This document shows, in pieces, positions 1-8,427 of a stretch of 64,000 bases of DNA. The first letter of the stretch is position 1, and the number at the start of each line of letters is the position of its first letter. Made by a program: the position numbers and the translations under genes. Origin of the DNA: Azoarcus sp. (GTDB taxonomy: Bacteria > Pseudomonadota > Gammaproteobacteria > Burkholderiales > Rhodocyclaceae); contig DYFV01000001.1 of assembly GCA_020725025.1 (NCBI GenBank), forward strand, positions 111,368 through 175,367, given 5' to 3'. The notes below the pieces were generated by a model. The model had not been told where the DNA came from. It did not search any database and was given only the letters and a program-made list of their open reading frames with translations.

Positions 1-531
1 GCGGTGCCCCTCGTTGGACGAGGCGCCTGCCTCCAGCATGGCGCCGAAGCGCTGGTCCGGGCGCAGCAGATCGGCGGCGTCCTTGGTGGTCATGCGCACC
101 GAGCCGGCCAGCCCGCCCGGGCCCACGCTCGCCACGGTGCCGCCCTTGTCGATCTCGACGCGCTCGAGGAGATCGGGATTGATGAGGATGCGCCCCTGGT
201 GGTGGAAGATGTTGCCGCCTTGAGGCGCGCCGTCGAGGGTGACGGTGAGCAGGGTGTCCTCGATGTTGCGCACGTAGATCTTCTGGGCGATGGCGTTTCC
301 GCCGCCGCCGACGGAGACGCCCGGCTCGCCCTGGAAGATGTCGCGGGTGTCGCGCGCGTCCGTCGCCTCCAGCTCCTCGGCGGTGACGACCACGGTCGTT
401 TCGCTGTAGGCCTGCTCGCTCACCTCGACCGGGGCGAGGACCGCGTCCTGGGCGAAGAGGGCGCCGGGCAGGGCGGCGAGGGCCGCGGCAAGCACGGTGC
501 GATGCGTGAGCAGGGACGGGACGGCTTTCAT
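1..531 (-). CDS. TonB-dependent outer-membrane receptor, N-terminal part (cut by window edge)
   Basis: The 177 visible codons start at the ATG complementary to 529-531; the gene continues past base 1. A signal peptide (Leu/Ala-rich, cleaved near ALFAQD, residues 25-30) is followed directly by a TonB plug domain: a short hydrophobic TonB-box-like stretch, then DIFQGEPGVSVGGGGN, a YVRNIEDTLL segment and LLERVEIDKGG. There is no STN signalling domain, unlike the other receptors here, so it is not expected to signal to a FecR protein. It should import an iron chelate or haem across the outer membrane; the ligand cannot be read from this fragment. It is divergent from an AraC/PchR-type regulator, and a Fur-box-like sequence lies between the two genes. 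Confidence 0.85.
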   Translation of the reverse strand, partial: MKAVPSLLTHRTVLAAALAALPGALFAQDAVLAPVEVSEQAYSETTVVVTAEELEATDARDTRDIFQGEPGVSVGGGGNAIAQKIYVRNIEDTLLTVTLDGAPQGGNIFHHQGRILINPDLLERVEIDKGGTVASVGPGGLAGSVRMTTKDAADLLRPDQRFGAMLEAGASSNEGHR

Positions 532-601
532 CGAGATTCTCCACAAAGGGCGACCGGCGACCGCTGGCGGACGGGCGGCCCGTTACATGTTTATCACAAC
601 C

Positions 602-620
602 AATAATGATTCGCATTTAG
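602..620. promoter_or_regulatory. Fur-box-like site between receptor and AraC-type gene
   Basis: AATAATGATTCGCATTTAG resembles the 19-bp Fur consensus GATAATGATAATCATTATC, matching best in its left half. It lies in the gap between the divergent receptor gene and the AraC-family gene and could control both under iron repletion. Called by eye; no weight-matrix score was computed. Confidence 0.55.
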
Positions 621-725
621 AATGCGGGCAGCGAAGTATTCCACATGCGGAGCGGGGCGATCTTTGCGGGACGAAGAAAGTTGTTTGCGCACCGTGCCGT
701 ATCAACGAACCTGGGAGATGCGCGG

Positions 726-1727
726 GTGGGTGAGCCCAAGACCGATACGCAGGCGATCGTGCGCTGCAGCGACCTTCTGGCCGAGTTCTCCGGCATGGGC
801 AGGGCCTACCGCCTCCTCGATCCGGATCTGGCGCCCGAGGCGCCCGTGTTGCAAGGGCACTTCCGCAATACGCGGCTGCGGCCGGGACTCTCGGTGCACA
901 CCACGGACGCATGCGCCGTGCATGAGCTCACCACCCAGTCGGTGCAGCAGGAAAGCCTGCGCATCGCGGTCGTGCTCGACGGCGAGATCGATCTCGCCCT
1001 CGGCGGGCGTCGCTTCGGCCTCGGCGCATGTGGCGCGGGGCGCAAGCGCCAGCCGCAGGCCGCCTTCATCACCCTGCGCGAGCCCGAGCTCCTCGTGCGG
1101 CGCGGGCGGCGCGGCGGCCGCGAGCGCAAGGTGATCGTGACCTTCAGCCGCGAGTGGCTGATGGAATGCGGCGCGGGCGATGAGCCGGCCGGCGGCAGGC
1201 TGCGCGCGCTCATGGACCGTCATCTCGCGGTCGAACACTGGACGCCGACATCGCGCGCGGTGGCGTTGGCCGAGCAGCTGATCCATCCTCCGGCCTATGC
1301 GCTCCTGCCCCAGCGGCTCTATCTCGAAAGCCGCGCGGTCGAGCTCGCGGCCGAGACGCTGCAGGGCTTCCTGGCAGCCACCCCGGCCGTGCCGCGCCTG
1401 CTGCCGCGGGAGCAGGCGCGCATCGCGCAGGTGCGCGAGCTCCTGGAGAGCGGGGAGGCCGACGCCATGTCGCTGGCCGACATCGCCCGCCACGCCGGCA
1501 CCAACGCGAGCACGCTGCAGAAGCAGTTCCGCGCGGTTTTCGGCACGTCCGTCTTCGAATACCTGCGCCGCGGCCGCCTGCTGCGCGCGCGGCAGGCGCT
1601 GGAGCGCGACGGCTGCTCCATCGTGGAGGCCGCCGGGCTCGCGGGCTACACCTGCCCGGCCAACTTCGCCACCGCCTACCGGCGCCTGTTCGGCATCACG
1701 CCGCGCCAGTCGCGCGCCGGTTTCTGA
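726..1727 (+). CDS. AraC-family transcriptional regulator, PchR-like
   Basis: A 333-residue regulator. The C-terminal ~100 residues form the double helix-turn-helix AraC domain (SLADIARHAGTNASTLQKQF, then the second HTH around IVEAAGLAGYTCPANFATAY, ending RRLFGITPRQ). The N-terminal ~200 residues would sense a ligand; in the PchR family this is typically a ferric siderophore that turns the protein into an activator of its receptor gene. The GTG at 726 is preferred because GGAG lies 6 bases upstream; an in-frame ATG at 645 would add 27 residues lacking family character. It is divergent from the receptor at the left edge, which is the likely target. The effector is unknown. Confidence 0.85.
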   Translation: MGEPKTDTQAIVRCSDLLAEFSGMGRAYRLLDPDLAPEAPVLQGHFRNTRLRPGLSVHTTDACAVHELTTQSVQQESLRIAVVLDGEIDLALGGRRFGLGACGAGRKRQPQAAFITLREPELLVRRGRRGGRERKVIVTFSREWLMECGAGDEPAGGRLRALMDRHLAVEHWTPTSRAVALAEQLIHPPAYALLPQRLYLESRAVELAAETLQGFLAATPAVPRLLPREQARIAQVRELLESGEADAMSLADIARHAGTNASTLQKQFRAVFGTSVFEYLRRGRLLRARQALERDGCSIVEAAGLAGYTCPANFATAYRRLFGITPRQSRAGF

Positions 1728-1853
1728 GGGGTACGCGGGCCGTCGAGGAGACGCCGAACTTTCCAGTGGTGGCGAGAACGGACGGCGGTGCCATGGGCTG
1801 ATGAGCACAAACGTGCGGTCGGACCTTCCCCGGCTGTGCCGTTTCTCATACAA

Positions 1854-1874
1854 TGCGAATCATTCTTATTCGCA
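1854..1874. promoter_or_regulatory. Fur-box-like palindrome upstream of first fecI operon
   Basis: TGCGAAT, 7 bases (CATTCTT), ATTCGCA: perfect 7-bp arms in a Fur-like context. A -10-like TACAAT (1849-1854) abuts the left arm, so a bound repressor would block polymerase. The -35 is weak, unlike the other fecI promoters in the window. Confidence 0.65.
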
Positions 1875-1918
1875 CCGATACCAACATTTCCCGACTCCGC
1901 GGTGCATTGGGAGGGTTT

Positions 1919-2473
1919 ATGTCCGCCGCCGCATTTGCACACCCGCAGCAAGTCGCCGCACTGTACGCGGAGCACCACGGCTGGTTGCGGAGCTGGCTGC
2001 GCCGCAGGCTCGACAATGCTGCCGACGCCGCGGACCTGGCGCACGATACCTTCGTCCGGCTGCTCGCCAGCCGCACGCAGCACCGCTTCGACAGCGTCGG
2101 CGAAGCCCGCGCCTATCTGCGCACAACCGCCCAGAACCTCTGCATCAACCAGTGGCGCCGGCAGGAGATCGAGCGCGCCTGGCTCGACACCCTGGCGGCG
2201 ACGCCGGAGGAGCATTACCCCTCCGCGGAACGGCAGGCCATCGTGCTGCAGGCCCTGGAGGAGATCAGCGCCATGCTGCATTCGCTTTCCCCCAAGGCCG
2301 CCCGCGCCTTCACCCTGGCGCTGATCTGCGACATGACGGACGACGAGGTCGGTGCCGAGCTGGGCGTGTCGGGCCGCATGGTGCGCAAGTACGTGGCCCA
2401 GGCCATGACGGCCTGCCTGACCCTGCACGCCCGCCAGACCGCGCTCGAGCTTCGCCACGACCTCGCGCCCTGA
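1919..2473 (+). CDS. ECF sigma factor, FecI family (system 1)
   Basis: A 184-residue extracytoplasmic-function sigma factor. Region 2 is seen in VAALYAEHHGWLRSWL and DLAHDTFVRLL (core binding and -10 recognition); region 4 follows in the C-terminal third (DDEVGAELGVSGRMVRKYV, HTH for the -35). The ATG at 1919 has GGGAGGG just upstream; an earlier in-frame ATG at 1853 lies inside the Fur palindrome and is rejected. It heads the operon fecI-fecR-receptor-DUF3649-PepSY-DUF3325. It should direct transcription of the receptor at 3740 when released by its FecR partner. It has a longer C-terminal tail than the four other FecI proteins here and is the most divergent of them. Confidence 0.9.
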   Translation: MSAAAFAHPQQVAALYAEHHGWLRSWLRRRLDNAADAADLAHDTFVRLLASRTQHRFDSVGEARAYLRTTAQNLCINQWRRQEIERAWLDTLAATPEEHYPSAERQAIVLQALEEISAMLHSLSPKAARAFTLALICDMTDDEVGAELGVSGRMVRKYVAQAMTACLTLHARQTALELRHDLAP

Positions 2474-2489
2474 ACGGTCCGATCCTTTC

Positions 2490-3506
2490 ATGATGCGACA
2501 GGCTCCCGGCGCCACCGCGCGCGAACCCTCCCACGCGGTGCTGCAACAGGCCGCCGAATGGTATGCGCGGTTGCGGGACGGCAAGGCCAGCGCCCGGGTG
2601 CGGACCGACTGGCAGACGTGGTTCCATGCCGCGGAGGAGCACCGCACTGCCTGGCAGTACGTGGAAGACATCAGCCGCAGCTTCGAACCGTTGCGCGATC
2701 TTCCCAACCTCCGCCAGACGGCCAACGGCCTTTGCGCCGCCAACGACCGCCTGCGCATGCGCCGCCGCGCGCTCGCCGGCCTCGCCGGCCTCGCCGGGCT
2801 GGCGGGCAGCGGACTCCTCGGCTGGCTGGGCTGGCGCGAGAACCTGCTGGGCGGTCCCCTCGTGGCCTGGGCGGCGGACTACCGCACGGGAGTCGGCGAA
2901 CAGCGCGAGATCGCGCTGGCCGACGGCACCCGCGTCTGGCTCAACACCGCCAGCGCCATCGATGTCGATTTCGACGCCAACGAACGGCGCGTCCGGCTCG
3001 CCACCGGCGAAATCTTCATCGACACAGCCAGGGACGCCAACCGTCCCTTCCTGGTCGATATCGCCCAAGGCCGGCTGCGCGCCCTGGGTACCCGATTCAA
3101 CGTCCGCATGGAGGAGGGCGAAACCCGGCTGGCGGTCTACCAGGGCGCGGTCGAGATCCGCACCTCGGCCAGTGGCGCCACGCAGGTCGTCCCGGCCGGC
3201 CGGCAGGCCCGCTTTACCGAAGACGGCATCTCGTCCCTCGAGGCCGCCGACCTCGCCCAGGAGGCCTGGACCCGCGGCACCCTGGTCGCCGACAACGTCC
3301 CGCTGCGCGAAGTCGTCCGCGAACTGCGCCGCTACCGGGGAGGCCACCTCGGCGTCGCCGACGAGATCGCGGATCTGAAGGTGTATGGCAACTTCCCCAT
3401 CGAGGACACCGACCGCGTCCTCGCCATGCTCGCCACCGCATTGCCGATCCGCATCGAGCAACCGATGCCCTGGTGGACCAGCGTGGAACCCGAGCGCCTG
3501 CCGTGA
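2490..3506 (+). CDS. FecR-family anti-sigma/sigma regulator (system 1)
   Basis: A 338-residue FecR protein. The N-terminal cytoplasmic part (residues ~10-60, DUF4880 type, with the W..W..EEHRTAWQYV pattern) binds the sigma factor. One membrane span lies near residues 93-114 and includes a GLAGLAGLAG run from a short in-gene repeat. The periplasmic FecR domain follows (REIALADGTRVWLNTAS, then GTRFNVRMEEG). It starts 16 bp after fecI. It is expected to hold FecI inactive and to relay the receptor's ligand-bound state. The ATG at 2493 is an equally possible start. Confidence 0.9.
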   Translation: MMRQAPGATAREPSHAVLQQAAEWYARLRDGKASARVRTDWQTWFHAAEEHRTAWQYVEDISRSFEPLRDLPNLRQTANGLCAANDRLRMRRRALAGLAGLAGLAGSGLLGWLGWRENLLGGPLVAWAADYRTGVGEQREIALADGTRVWLNTASAIDVDFDANERRVRLATGEIFIDTARDANRPFLVDIAQGRLRALGTRFNVRMEEGETRLAVYQGAVEIRTSASGATQVVPAGRQARFTEDGISSLEAADLAQEAWTRGTLVADNVPLREVVRELRRYRGGHLGVADEIADLKVYGNFPIEDTDRVLAMLATALPIRIEQPMPWWTSVEPERLP

Positions 3507-3569
3507 CCTGCGCGTCGGAACGACGTCGATTGCCACCGCTCGCAAGAAATATTTCGCGAGACAGTTCCG

Positions 3570-3588
3570 GGTTTCGCCCCCTCGTCGG
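3570..3588 (+). promoter_or_regulatory. Possible FecI-dependent promoter element of receptor 1
   Basis: GGTTTCGCCCCCTCGTCGG loosely matches the motif CTTTTCG...TCG(C/T)..GG found upstream of the four minus-strand receptors. It lies in the 233-bp fecR-receptor gap, but about 150 bp from the start rather than 55-76 bp, so it is weaker than those. The rest of the gap (3507-3739) shows no gene. Confidence 0.25.
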
Positions 3589-3739
3589 TTCTACAGGGTG
3601 AGAAGCACCTCATCACCGTGAAGCCGCCACCCAGGCGCGACGCGTGCCGGACCTGAATCCGGTGCCGGCCAAGGCAGCCAGATGGATCGTGTCGTGAGGG
3701 GCTTCGCTGCCATCGACCCTTAAAACAGGAAGTCCATCC

Positions 3740-6163
3740 ATGTCTCACCGCTGCCCGAAGCCCGCGGCCGACCAAGTCGCGGCTCGACGTTTTCCCGCTG
3801 CCCGCCCGCTGGCGCTGGCCGTTCATCTGATCCTCCTTGGCGGTGCCGCGGCCCTGGGAGGCCATGCACCCGAGGCGATCGCCCAGCAGACTGCCGCGGC
3901 CCAGGCCAGCCGCAGCTACGACATCCCGGCCGGCTCCTTGAGCCAGGTGCTCACGCGCTTTGCGAGCGAATCCGGCATCTACCTGGTCGGCGCAGGTGAG
4001 GCGGCGGAAGGGAAGACCAGCCGCGGGCTGAAAGGCAGCTATACGGTGCAGGCGGGTCTGGAGGCGCTGCTCGCCGGCAGCGGGTTGACCCACCAGTTCA
4101 CGGATGGCAAGACGGTGACTCTGAAGCGGGCGCCTTCCAAGGAAAGCGAGGCCGCGCACTCGCCCCGGGAGACCAAGTTGCAGGCCATCGAGGTGATCGG
4201 CCGCGACGAGAGGACCGAGTTCGCGGAGACCACCTTCGCCGCCACCAAGACGGAAACGCACGTGCTCGACATCCCCCAGTCGATCGGGGTGGCCACCAAG
4301 GAGGTCATCGAGGAGCAGAACCTCGTCCAACTCAACGACGTGGCCCCCTACGTCGCCGGGGTGAACGAGTTCTCGGTGTACGACGACCTGACCATCCGCG
4401 GCTTCCGCAATTGGGACGACCGCCGGATCAACGGCCTGCGCGCCTACAACAACTTCTGGTCGCAGCCGTACATCGCCAACGTGGAGCGCGTCGAGGTCAT
4501 CAAGGGCCCCTCGGCGGTGCTCTACGGCCAAGCCAGCCCCGGCGGCGTGATCAACATCGTCACCAAGAAGCCGCTGGCCGAGCGCCGCCACGAGGTGCGT
4601 GCGGACCTGGGGACCTTCGGCTCGGGCGACAACCAGGCGCTCGTCGCCTTCGACACCACCGGCCCGCTCAACGAAAGCGGGACCTTCCTGTACCGCTTCA
4701 ATGCGTCCAAATGGGACAACGACTCGTTCAGGACCGAGATCTTCGACAAGGGCTACAGCGTGTCGCCGTCCCTGTCGTGGGTGCCCAGCGCGGACACCCG
4801 GGTGAACCTGGAGCTGAGCTATACCAATCGCGAGACGGTGCTCGACCGCGGACAGCCGAACCTGGCCGGCGCCGACGCGCTCGGCGTGGTGCCGATCGAC
4901 GTCTCGGTGACCCAGCCCGGGGACGGCCTCGATTTCCAGGATTTCGTCGCCTCGGTCTCGCTGGATCAGGCCCTGTCGGACCGGTGGCGCGTGGCGGCCG
5001 CTCTCCAGTACCACACCTACGACGAGGACCTGACCGAGCACCGCATCACCAGCAGCCTGCCTTCGGGCAGCGAATACAACGTCGTCTACGGTGACCGCGA
5101 GACCGAGGCCGAGACCCTCAGCGGCACCGCCTATGTCACCGGTCAGTTCGATACGGGCAGTGTGACCCACAAGCTCGTGGCCGGGGTCGACGCGCTGGAG
5201 CAGGAGAGCGAATCACGACAGCAGCAGGCGAGCAACGTCTTCGTATTCGACGTGCTGAACCCGGTGAACATCCGTCGCCCGGTGGAAACCTACACGCTCA
5301 CCACGCCGTCATGGAGCCCGTGGGGTGCCGACAACAAGCGCACCGGCGTCTTCGTTCAGGACCAGCTTACCCTGGGCGACTGGGATCTTCTCCTGGGTCT
5401 GCGCCATTCCCGCTTCAGCACCAAGCCGATCGGCGGCGAGAAGAACTCCGACAGCAAGGTGGTCCCGCGGCTGGGGCTGGTTTACCGCTACACCGAGAGC
5501 CTGAGCTTCTACGGCACCTATGCCGAGGGCTTCGAGCCGAATTTCGGCTACACCGCGCAGGAGGGCGGCCCCTTCGATCCGACCTCCAGCCGCCTGTACG
5601 AGGTCGGTGCCAAACACCTGGGATTCGGGGGCGACCTGCTGCTCACCGCGGCGCTCTACCACATCGTCAATGACGACATCGTCACCTGGGCCAACGTTAC
5701 GGGCAACTCCGATCTGATGCGCCAGCGGGGTCAGGAGCAGTCCACCGGCCTGGAGCTGGAAGCGGTGGGCAAGGTCACCGAGCGTCTGTCGGTCATCGCC
5801 AACTACGCCTACAACGAGGCCAAGGTCACCGAGGACGAGGTCGAGGCGAACGAAGGCAAGACCAAGGAGGGCGCGCCGCGCCATGCGGCGACGGTGTGGG
5901 GCAAGTACAAGCTCGGCGGCGGGTTTGCCGTCGGCGCCGGCGCGGAGTACGTCGGCGAGCGGAAAACCTTCCAGGAAGGCTTCACACTGCCCGGCTATAC
6001 CCTCTTCAACGCCGGCCTGTTCTACCAGTCGGGAGGCTGGAACGTGTCGCTGCTGGGCAAGAATCTCGCCGACAAGGAGCATTGGACCGGTGGCTATTAT
6101 CCCGGCCGGGTCTATCCGGGCAACCCGCTCCAGGTAACGCTTTCGGCCCGCTACACCTTCTGA
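3740..6163 (+). CDS. TonB-dependent siderophore receptor with STN signalling domain (system 1)
   Basis: An 807-residue transducer-type receptor. After a long signal peptide (cleavage near EAIAQQ) comes an STN domain (about 50-110, beginning SYDIPAGSLSQVLTRFASES) that contacts FecR. The plug follows (VERVEVIKGPSAVLYGQASP), then a 22-strand barrel ending in the terminal aromatic YTF. The layout matches FhuE/FpvA/PupB-like ferric-siderophore receptors; the ligand is not deducible. It starts 233 bp after fecR, leaving room for its own FecI-dependent promoter, and is followed within 7 bp by DUF3649. AGGA upstream of the ATG supports the start. Confidence 0.93.
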   Translation: MSHRCPKPAADQVAARRFPAARPLALAVHLILLGGAAALGGHAPEAIAQQTAAAQASRSYDIPAGSLSQVLTRFASESGIYLVGAGEAAEGKTSRGLKGSYTVQAGLEALLAGSGLTHQFTDGKTVTLKRAPSKESEAAHSPRETKLQAIEVIGRDERTEFAETTFAATKTETHVLDIPQSIGVATKEVIEEQNLVQLNDVAPYVAGVNEFSVYDDLTIRGFRNWDDRRINGLRAYNNFWSQPYIANVERVEVIKGPSAVLYGQASPGGVINIVTKKPLAERRHEVRADLGTFGSGDNQALVAFDTTGPLNESGTFLYRFNASKWDNDSFRTEIFDKGYSVSPSLSWVPSADTRVNLELSYTNRETVLDRGQPNLAGADALGVVPIDVSVTQPGDGLDFQDFVASVSLDQALSDRWRVAAALQYHTYDEDLTEHRITSSLPSGSEYNVVYGDRETEAETLSGTAYVTGQFDTGSVTHKLVAGVDALEQESESRQQQASNVFVFDVLNPVNIRRPVETYTLTTPSWSPWGADNKRTGVFVQDQLTLGDWDLLLGLRHSRFSTKPIGGEKNSDSKVVPRLGLVYRYTESLSFYGTYAEGFEPNFGYTAQEGGPFDPTSSRLYEVGAKHLGFGGDLLLTAALYHIVNDDIVTWANVTGNSDLMRQRGQEQSTGLELEAVGKVTERLSVIANYAYNEAKVTEDEVEANEGKTKEGAPRHAATVWGKYKLGGGFAVGAGAEYVGERKTFQEGFTLPGYTLFNAGLFYQSGGWNVSLLGKNLADKEHWTGGYYPGRVYPGNPLQVTLSARYTF

Positions 6164-6170
6164 TCCGGTC

Positions 6171-6431
6171 GTGCGCCGCCTCTCCGTTGCCGCGCGCGTC
6201 GCCGCCGCGCTCCTGGGCGGCTACGGGCTCGCGCATACGCTGCCGATCGCGCTCGTCGCCGGGTTGTCGATCGCGCGGGCGGATGCGGCGCTGTTCGCGA
6301 TCCAGGCGAGCTTTCTCGTGCATGTGGCGGCGGTGCTGTGGGCCTTCGCGGCCCGCAGCGCCCTGGCCGCATGGATGGGGCTGCTCGTGCCGACGGCAGT
6401 GACCGGCCTGGCCGCACGGTGGCTCCTGTGA
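6171..6431 (+). CDS. Small DUF3649-type inner-membrane protein (system 1)
   Basis: An 86-residue membrane protein from a GTG at 6171, 7 bp after the receptor. It has three hydrophobic segments (about 8-30, 40-60 and 62-84); the opening RRLSVAARVAAALLGGYG closely matches the second copy at 14627-14950. DUF3649 proteins occur in betaproteobacterial iron-siderophore operons next to PepSY-type proteins. The biochemical role is unknown; assisting iron release or transport at the inner membrane is inferred from context. Confidence 0.75.
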   Translation: MRRLSVAARVAAALLGGYGLAHTLPIALVAGLSIARADAALFAIQASFLVHVAAVLWAFAARSALAAWMGLLVPTAVTGLAARWLL

Positions 6432-6468
6432 GATACGGTGCGCCGTGCTGCGCGAGAGGGCGGGCGAC

Positions 6469-8067
6469 ATGAAGGACCATTTCCGCCGGTCCATGGCCTG
6501 GCTCCACACCTGGGCGGGTCTGCTGCTCGGGTGGGTGCTGTACTTCATGTTCATCACCGGCACCGCCGGCTATGTGGACACCGAGATCGACCGCTGGATG
6601 GTCCCGGAGCTGCCGAGGGCGGGCGCCGCGTTCGACCCGCTCGCGGCAACCCGGCTGGCCCAGGCGAGCCTGGCCGAAAATGCGGGCGCGGACGCGGGGA
6701 GCTGGTGGATCGATTACCCGGTCGGCCGGGACAAGCCCTACCTGCAGATCTGGTGGGAGAGCAAGGAGGACGGCTGGCGGGACCGGCGCCTCGACGGCGC
6801 CAGCGGCGAGCCCCTCGTCGGCCGCGACACCGCGGGCGGCCAGACGCTCTACCGCATGCACTGGAAGCTGCACTACCTGCCGAAGGTGGCGAGCGACTGG
6901 ATCGTCGGCGTCGCCACCCTGTTCATGTTCGTGGCACTGGTCACGGGCGTGATCGTGCACAAGAAGATCTTCGCCGACTTCTTCACCTTCCGGCCGGGCA
7001 AGGGCCAGCGCTCGTGGCTGGATGCGCACAACGTGGCGAGCGTGGTCACGCTGCCCTTCCAGCTGATGATCACCTGGTCCGGGCTGATCTTCATGATGTT
7101 CATCTACATGCCGCTGGTGATCGCCGCCTGGTACGGGCCGGGCGAGGAGGGCCGGCAGCTGTTCCTGGACGACGTTTTCGAGCCGCCGGCCCTGATCGAC
7201 GCCCGCGGCGAGCCGGCCCCGCTGGTGGCGCTGGACGCCGTCGTGGCCGCGGCGCAACGGCGCTGGGGCGGGGCGCCGATCGCCTCTCTGGAAGTCCGCC
7301 ACCCGAACGACGCCCATGCCCGCATCGTCGTGCGCGGCGACTCTGCCGCCGGTCCGCTGCGCGCCGCCGACGTGCTGGTGTTCGACGGCGTGAGCGGCGC
7401 GCTGCTGGGCGAGCAGCCGGCGCTGCACTCGCCTGCCAAGGGCTTTCGCGACCTGATGCTGGGCCTGCACGAGGGTCCCTTCGCCGGACCGCTGCTGCGC
7501 GCGCTCTACGTGCTCTCCGGCCTGCTCGGCGCGGCGATGATCGCCACCGGCCTGGTGCTGTGGGTGGTCAAGCGCCGCAAGCAGCAGGAGAAGGCGCGCC
7601 AGGCGCCGCACTTCGGGCTGCGCCTGGTGGAGCGGCTCAACGTCGCCACCGTGATCGGCCTGCCGGTGGCGATCGCCGCTTACTTCTGGTCCAACCGGCT
7701 GCTGCCGCTGGATCTGGCCGACCGTGCCGAATGGGAAGTGCATACCCTGTTCCTGGTCTGGCTGGCGCTCTTCGTGCATGCCTCGCTACGACCGGCGGCA
7801 TGCGCGTGGGCCGAGCAGAGCCGGCTCGCCGCCGCGGCCTTCGCGCTGTTGCCGGTCGTCAACGCGCTGACCACCGAGCGGCACCTGGGCGCCAGCCTGC
7901 CCGCGGGCGACTGGGTGTTCGCGGGCTTCGATCTGGCGATGCCGGCCTTCGCGCTGGTGTTCCTCGCCATCGCCCGGCGGCTGGGGCCTCGGGCTCGATC
8001 GGCCGGGGCCGAGCCGGGTACGATGCCGTCCGCGGCCCCGGGCAAGCAGGCAGGGCTGGCCGAATGA
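6469..8067 (+). CDS. PepSY-associated transmembrane protein (system 1)
   Basis: A 532-residue inner-membrane protein of the PepSY_TM family often linked to siderophore receptors (PiuB-like, possibly reductive iron release). It has an N-terminal span after RRSMAWLHTWAGLLLGWVLY, a periplasmic PepSY-like segment, a conserved HWKLHYLPK motif, and further spans near 155, 210, 355 and 395 with the loop VHKKIFADFFTFRPGKGQRS. His residues at span edges could bind haem. The ATG at 6469 matches the homologue's start (MYDDLRKSMTW at 14612); a GTG at 6445 is possible. It overlaps the next gene by 4 bp (ATGA). Confidence 0.85.
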   Translation: MKDHFRRSMAWLHTWAGLLLGWVLYFMFITGTAGYVDTEIDRWMVPELPRAGAAFDPLAATRLAQASLAENAGADAGSWWIDYPVGRDKPYLQIWWESKEDGWRDRRLDGASGEPLVGRDTAGGQTLYRMHWKLHYLPKVASDWIVGVATLFMFVALVTGVIVHKKIFADFFTFRPGKGQRSWLDAHNVASVVTLPFQLMITWSGLIFMMFIYMPLVIAAWYGPGEEGRQLFLDDVFEPPALIDARGEPAPLVALDAVVAAAQRRWGGAPIASLEVRHPNDAHARIVVRGDSAAGPLRAADVLVFDGVSGALLGEQPALHSPAKGFRDLMLGLHEGPFAGPLLRALYVLSGLLGAAMIATGLVLWVVKRRKQQEKARQAPHFGLRLVERLNVATVIGLPVAIAAYFWSNRLLPLDLADRAEWEVHTLFLVWLALFVHASLRPAACAWAEQSRLAAAAFALLPVVNALTTERHLGASLPAGDWVFAGFDLAMPAFALVFLAIARRLGPRARSAGAEPGTMPSAAPGKQAGLAE

Positions 8068-8345
8068 TCGACCTGCTCGCATTCGCGCTTTCCCTTGCCG
8101 GCTTCGCGGCCCTCTCCCTGGCAATGGATCGGCACCATCGGCAGGTGTGGCATCGGGCGCCGTCCCGGGGGCTGCGCCTGCTGCTGCGGGCAGCGGGCAC
8201 GCTCGCGCTCGCCGCGTCGCTCGCGGCCTGCATCGCCCAGTCGGGCGCGGGCGTCGGCGTCGTGGCGTGGTTCGGACTGCTCAGCGCGGCCGCCGCCGTC
8301 GTCGCCCTCCTGCTCGCGCACCGCCCCTGGCTGGCTCGGCAGTGA
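8064..8345 (+). CDS. Small DUF3325-type inner-membrane protein (system 1)
   Basis: A 93-residue protein overlapping the PepSY gene by ATGA. It has three hydrophobic helices and a central motif (LAMDRHHRQVW) shared in position with the second copy at 12593-12910 (LAMEVHWGQVM). It ends the first iron operon. Function unknown; co-occurrence with DUF3649 and PepSY proteins in siderophore operons is the only clue. Its last ~17 bp and 3' flank reappear as a decayed copy near 19466-19510. Confidence 0.8.
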   Translation: MIDLLAFALSLAGFAALSLAMDRHHRQVWHRAPSRGLRLLLRAAGTLALAASLAACIAQSGAGVGVVAWFGLLSAAAAVVALLLAHRPWLARQ

Positions 8346-8427
8346 TCGCGATGTCAGGGCGATTGAAACCCCGTCGCCCCTGGCGCGGCGCGGCCGACCG
8401 CCGCCGCGCCGCACGCCTGCCTGTTCC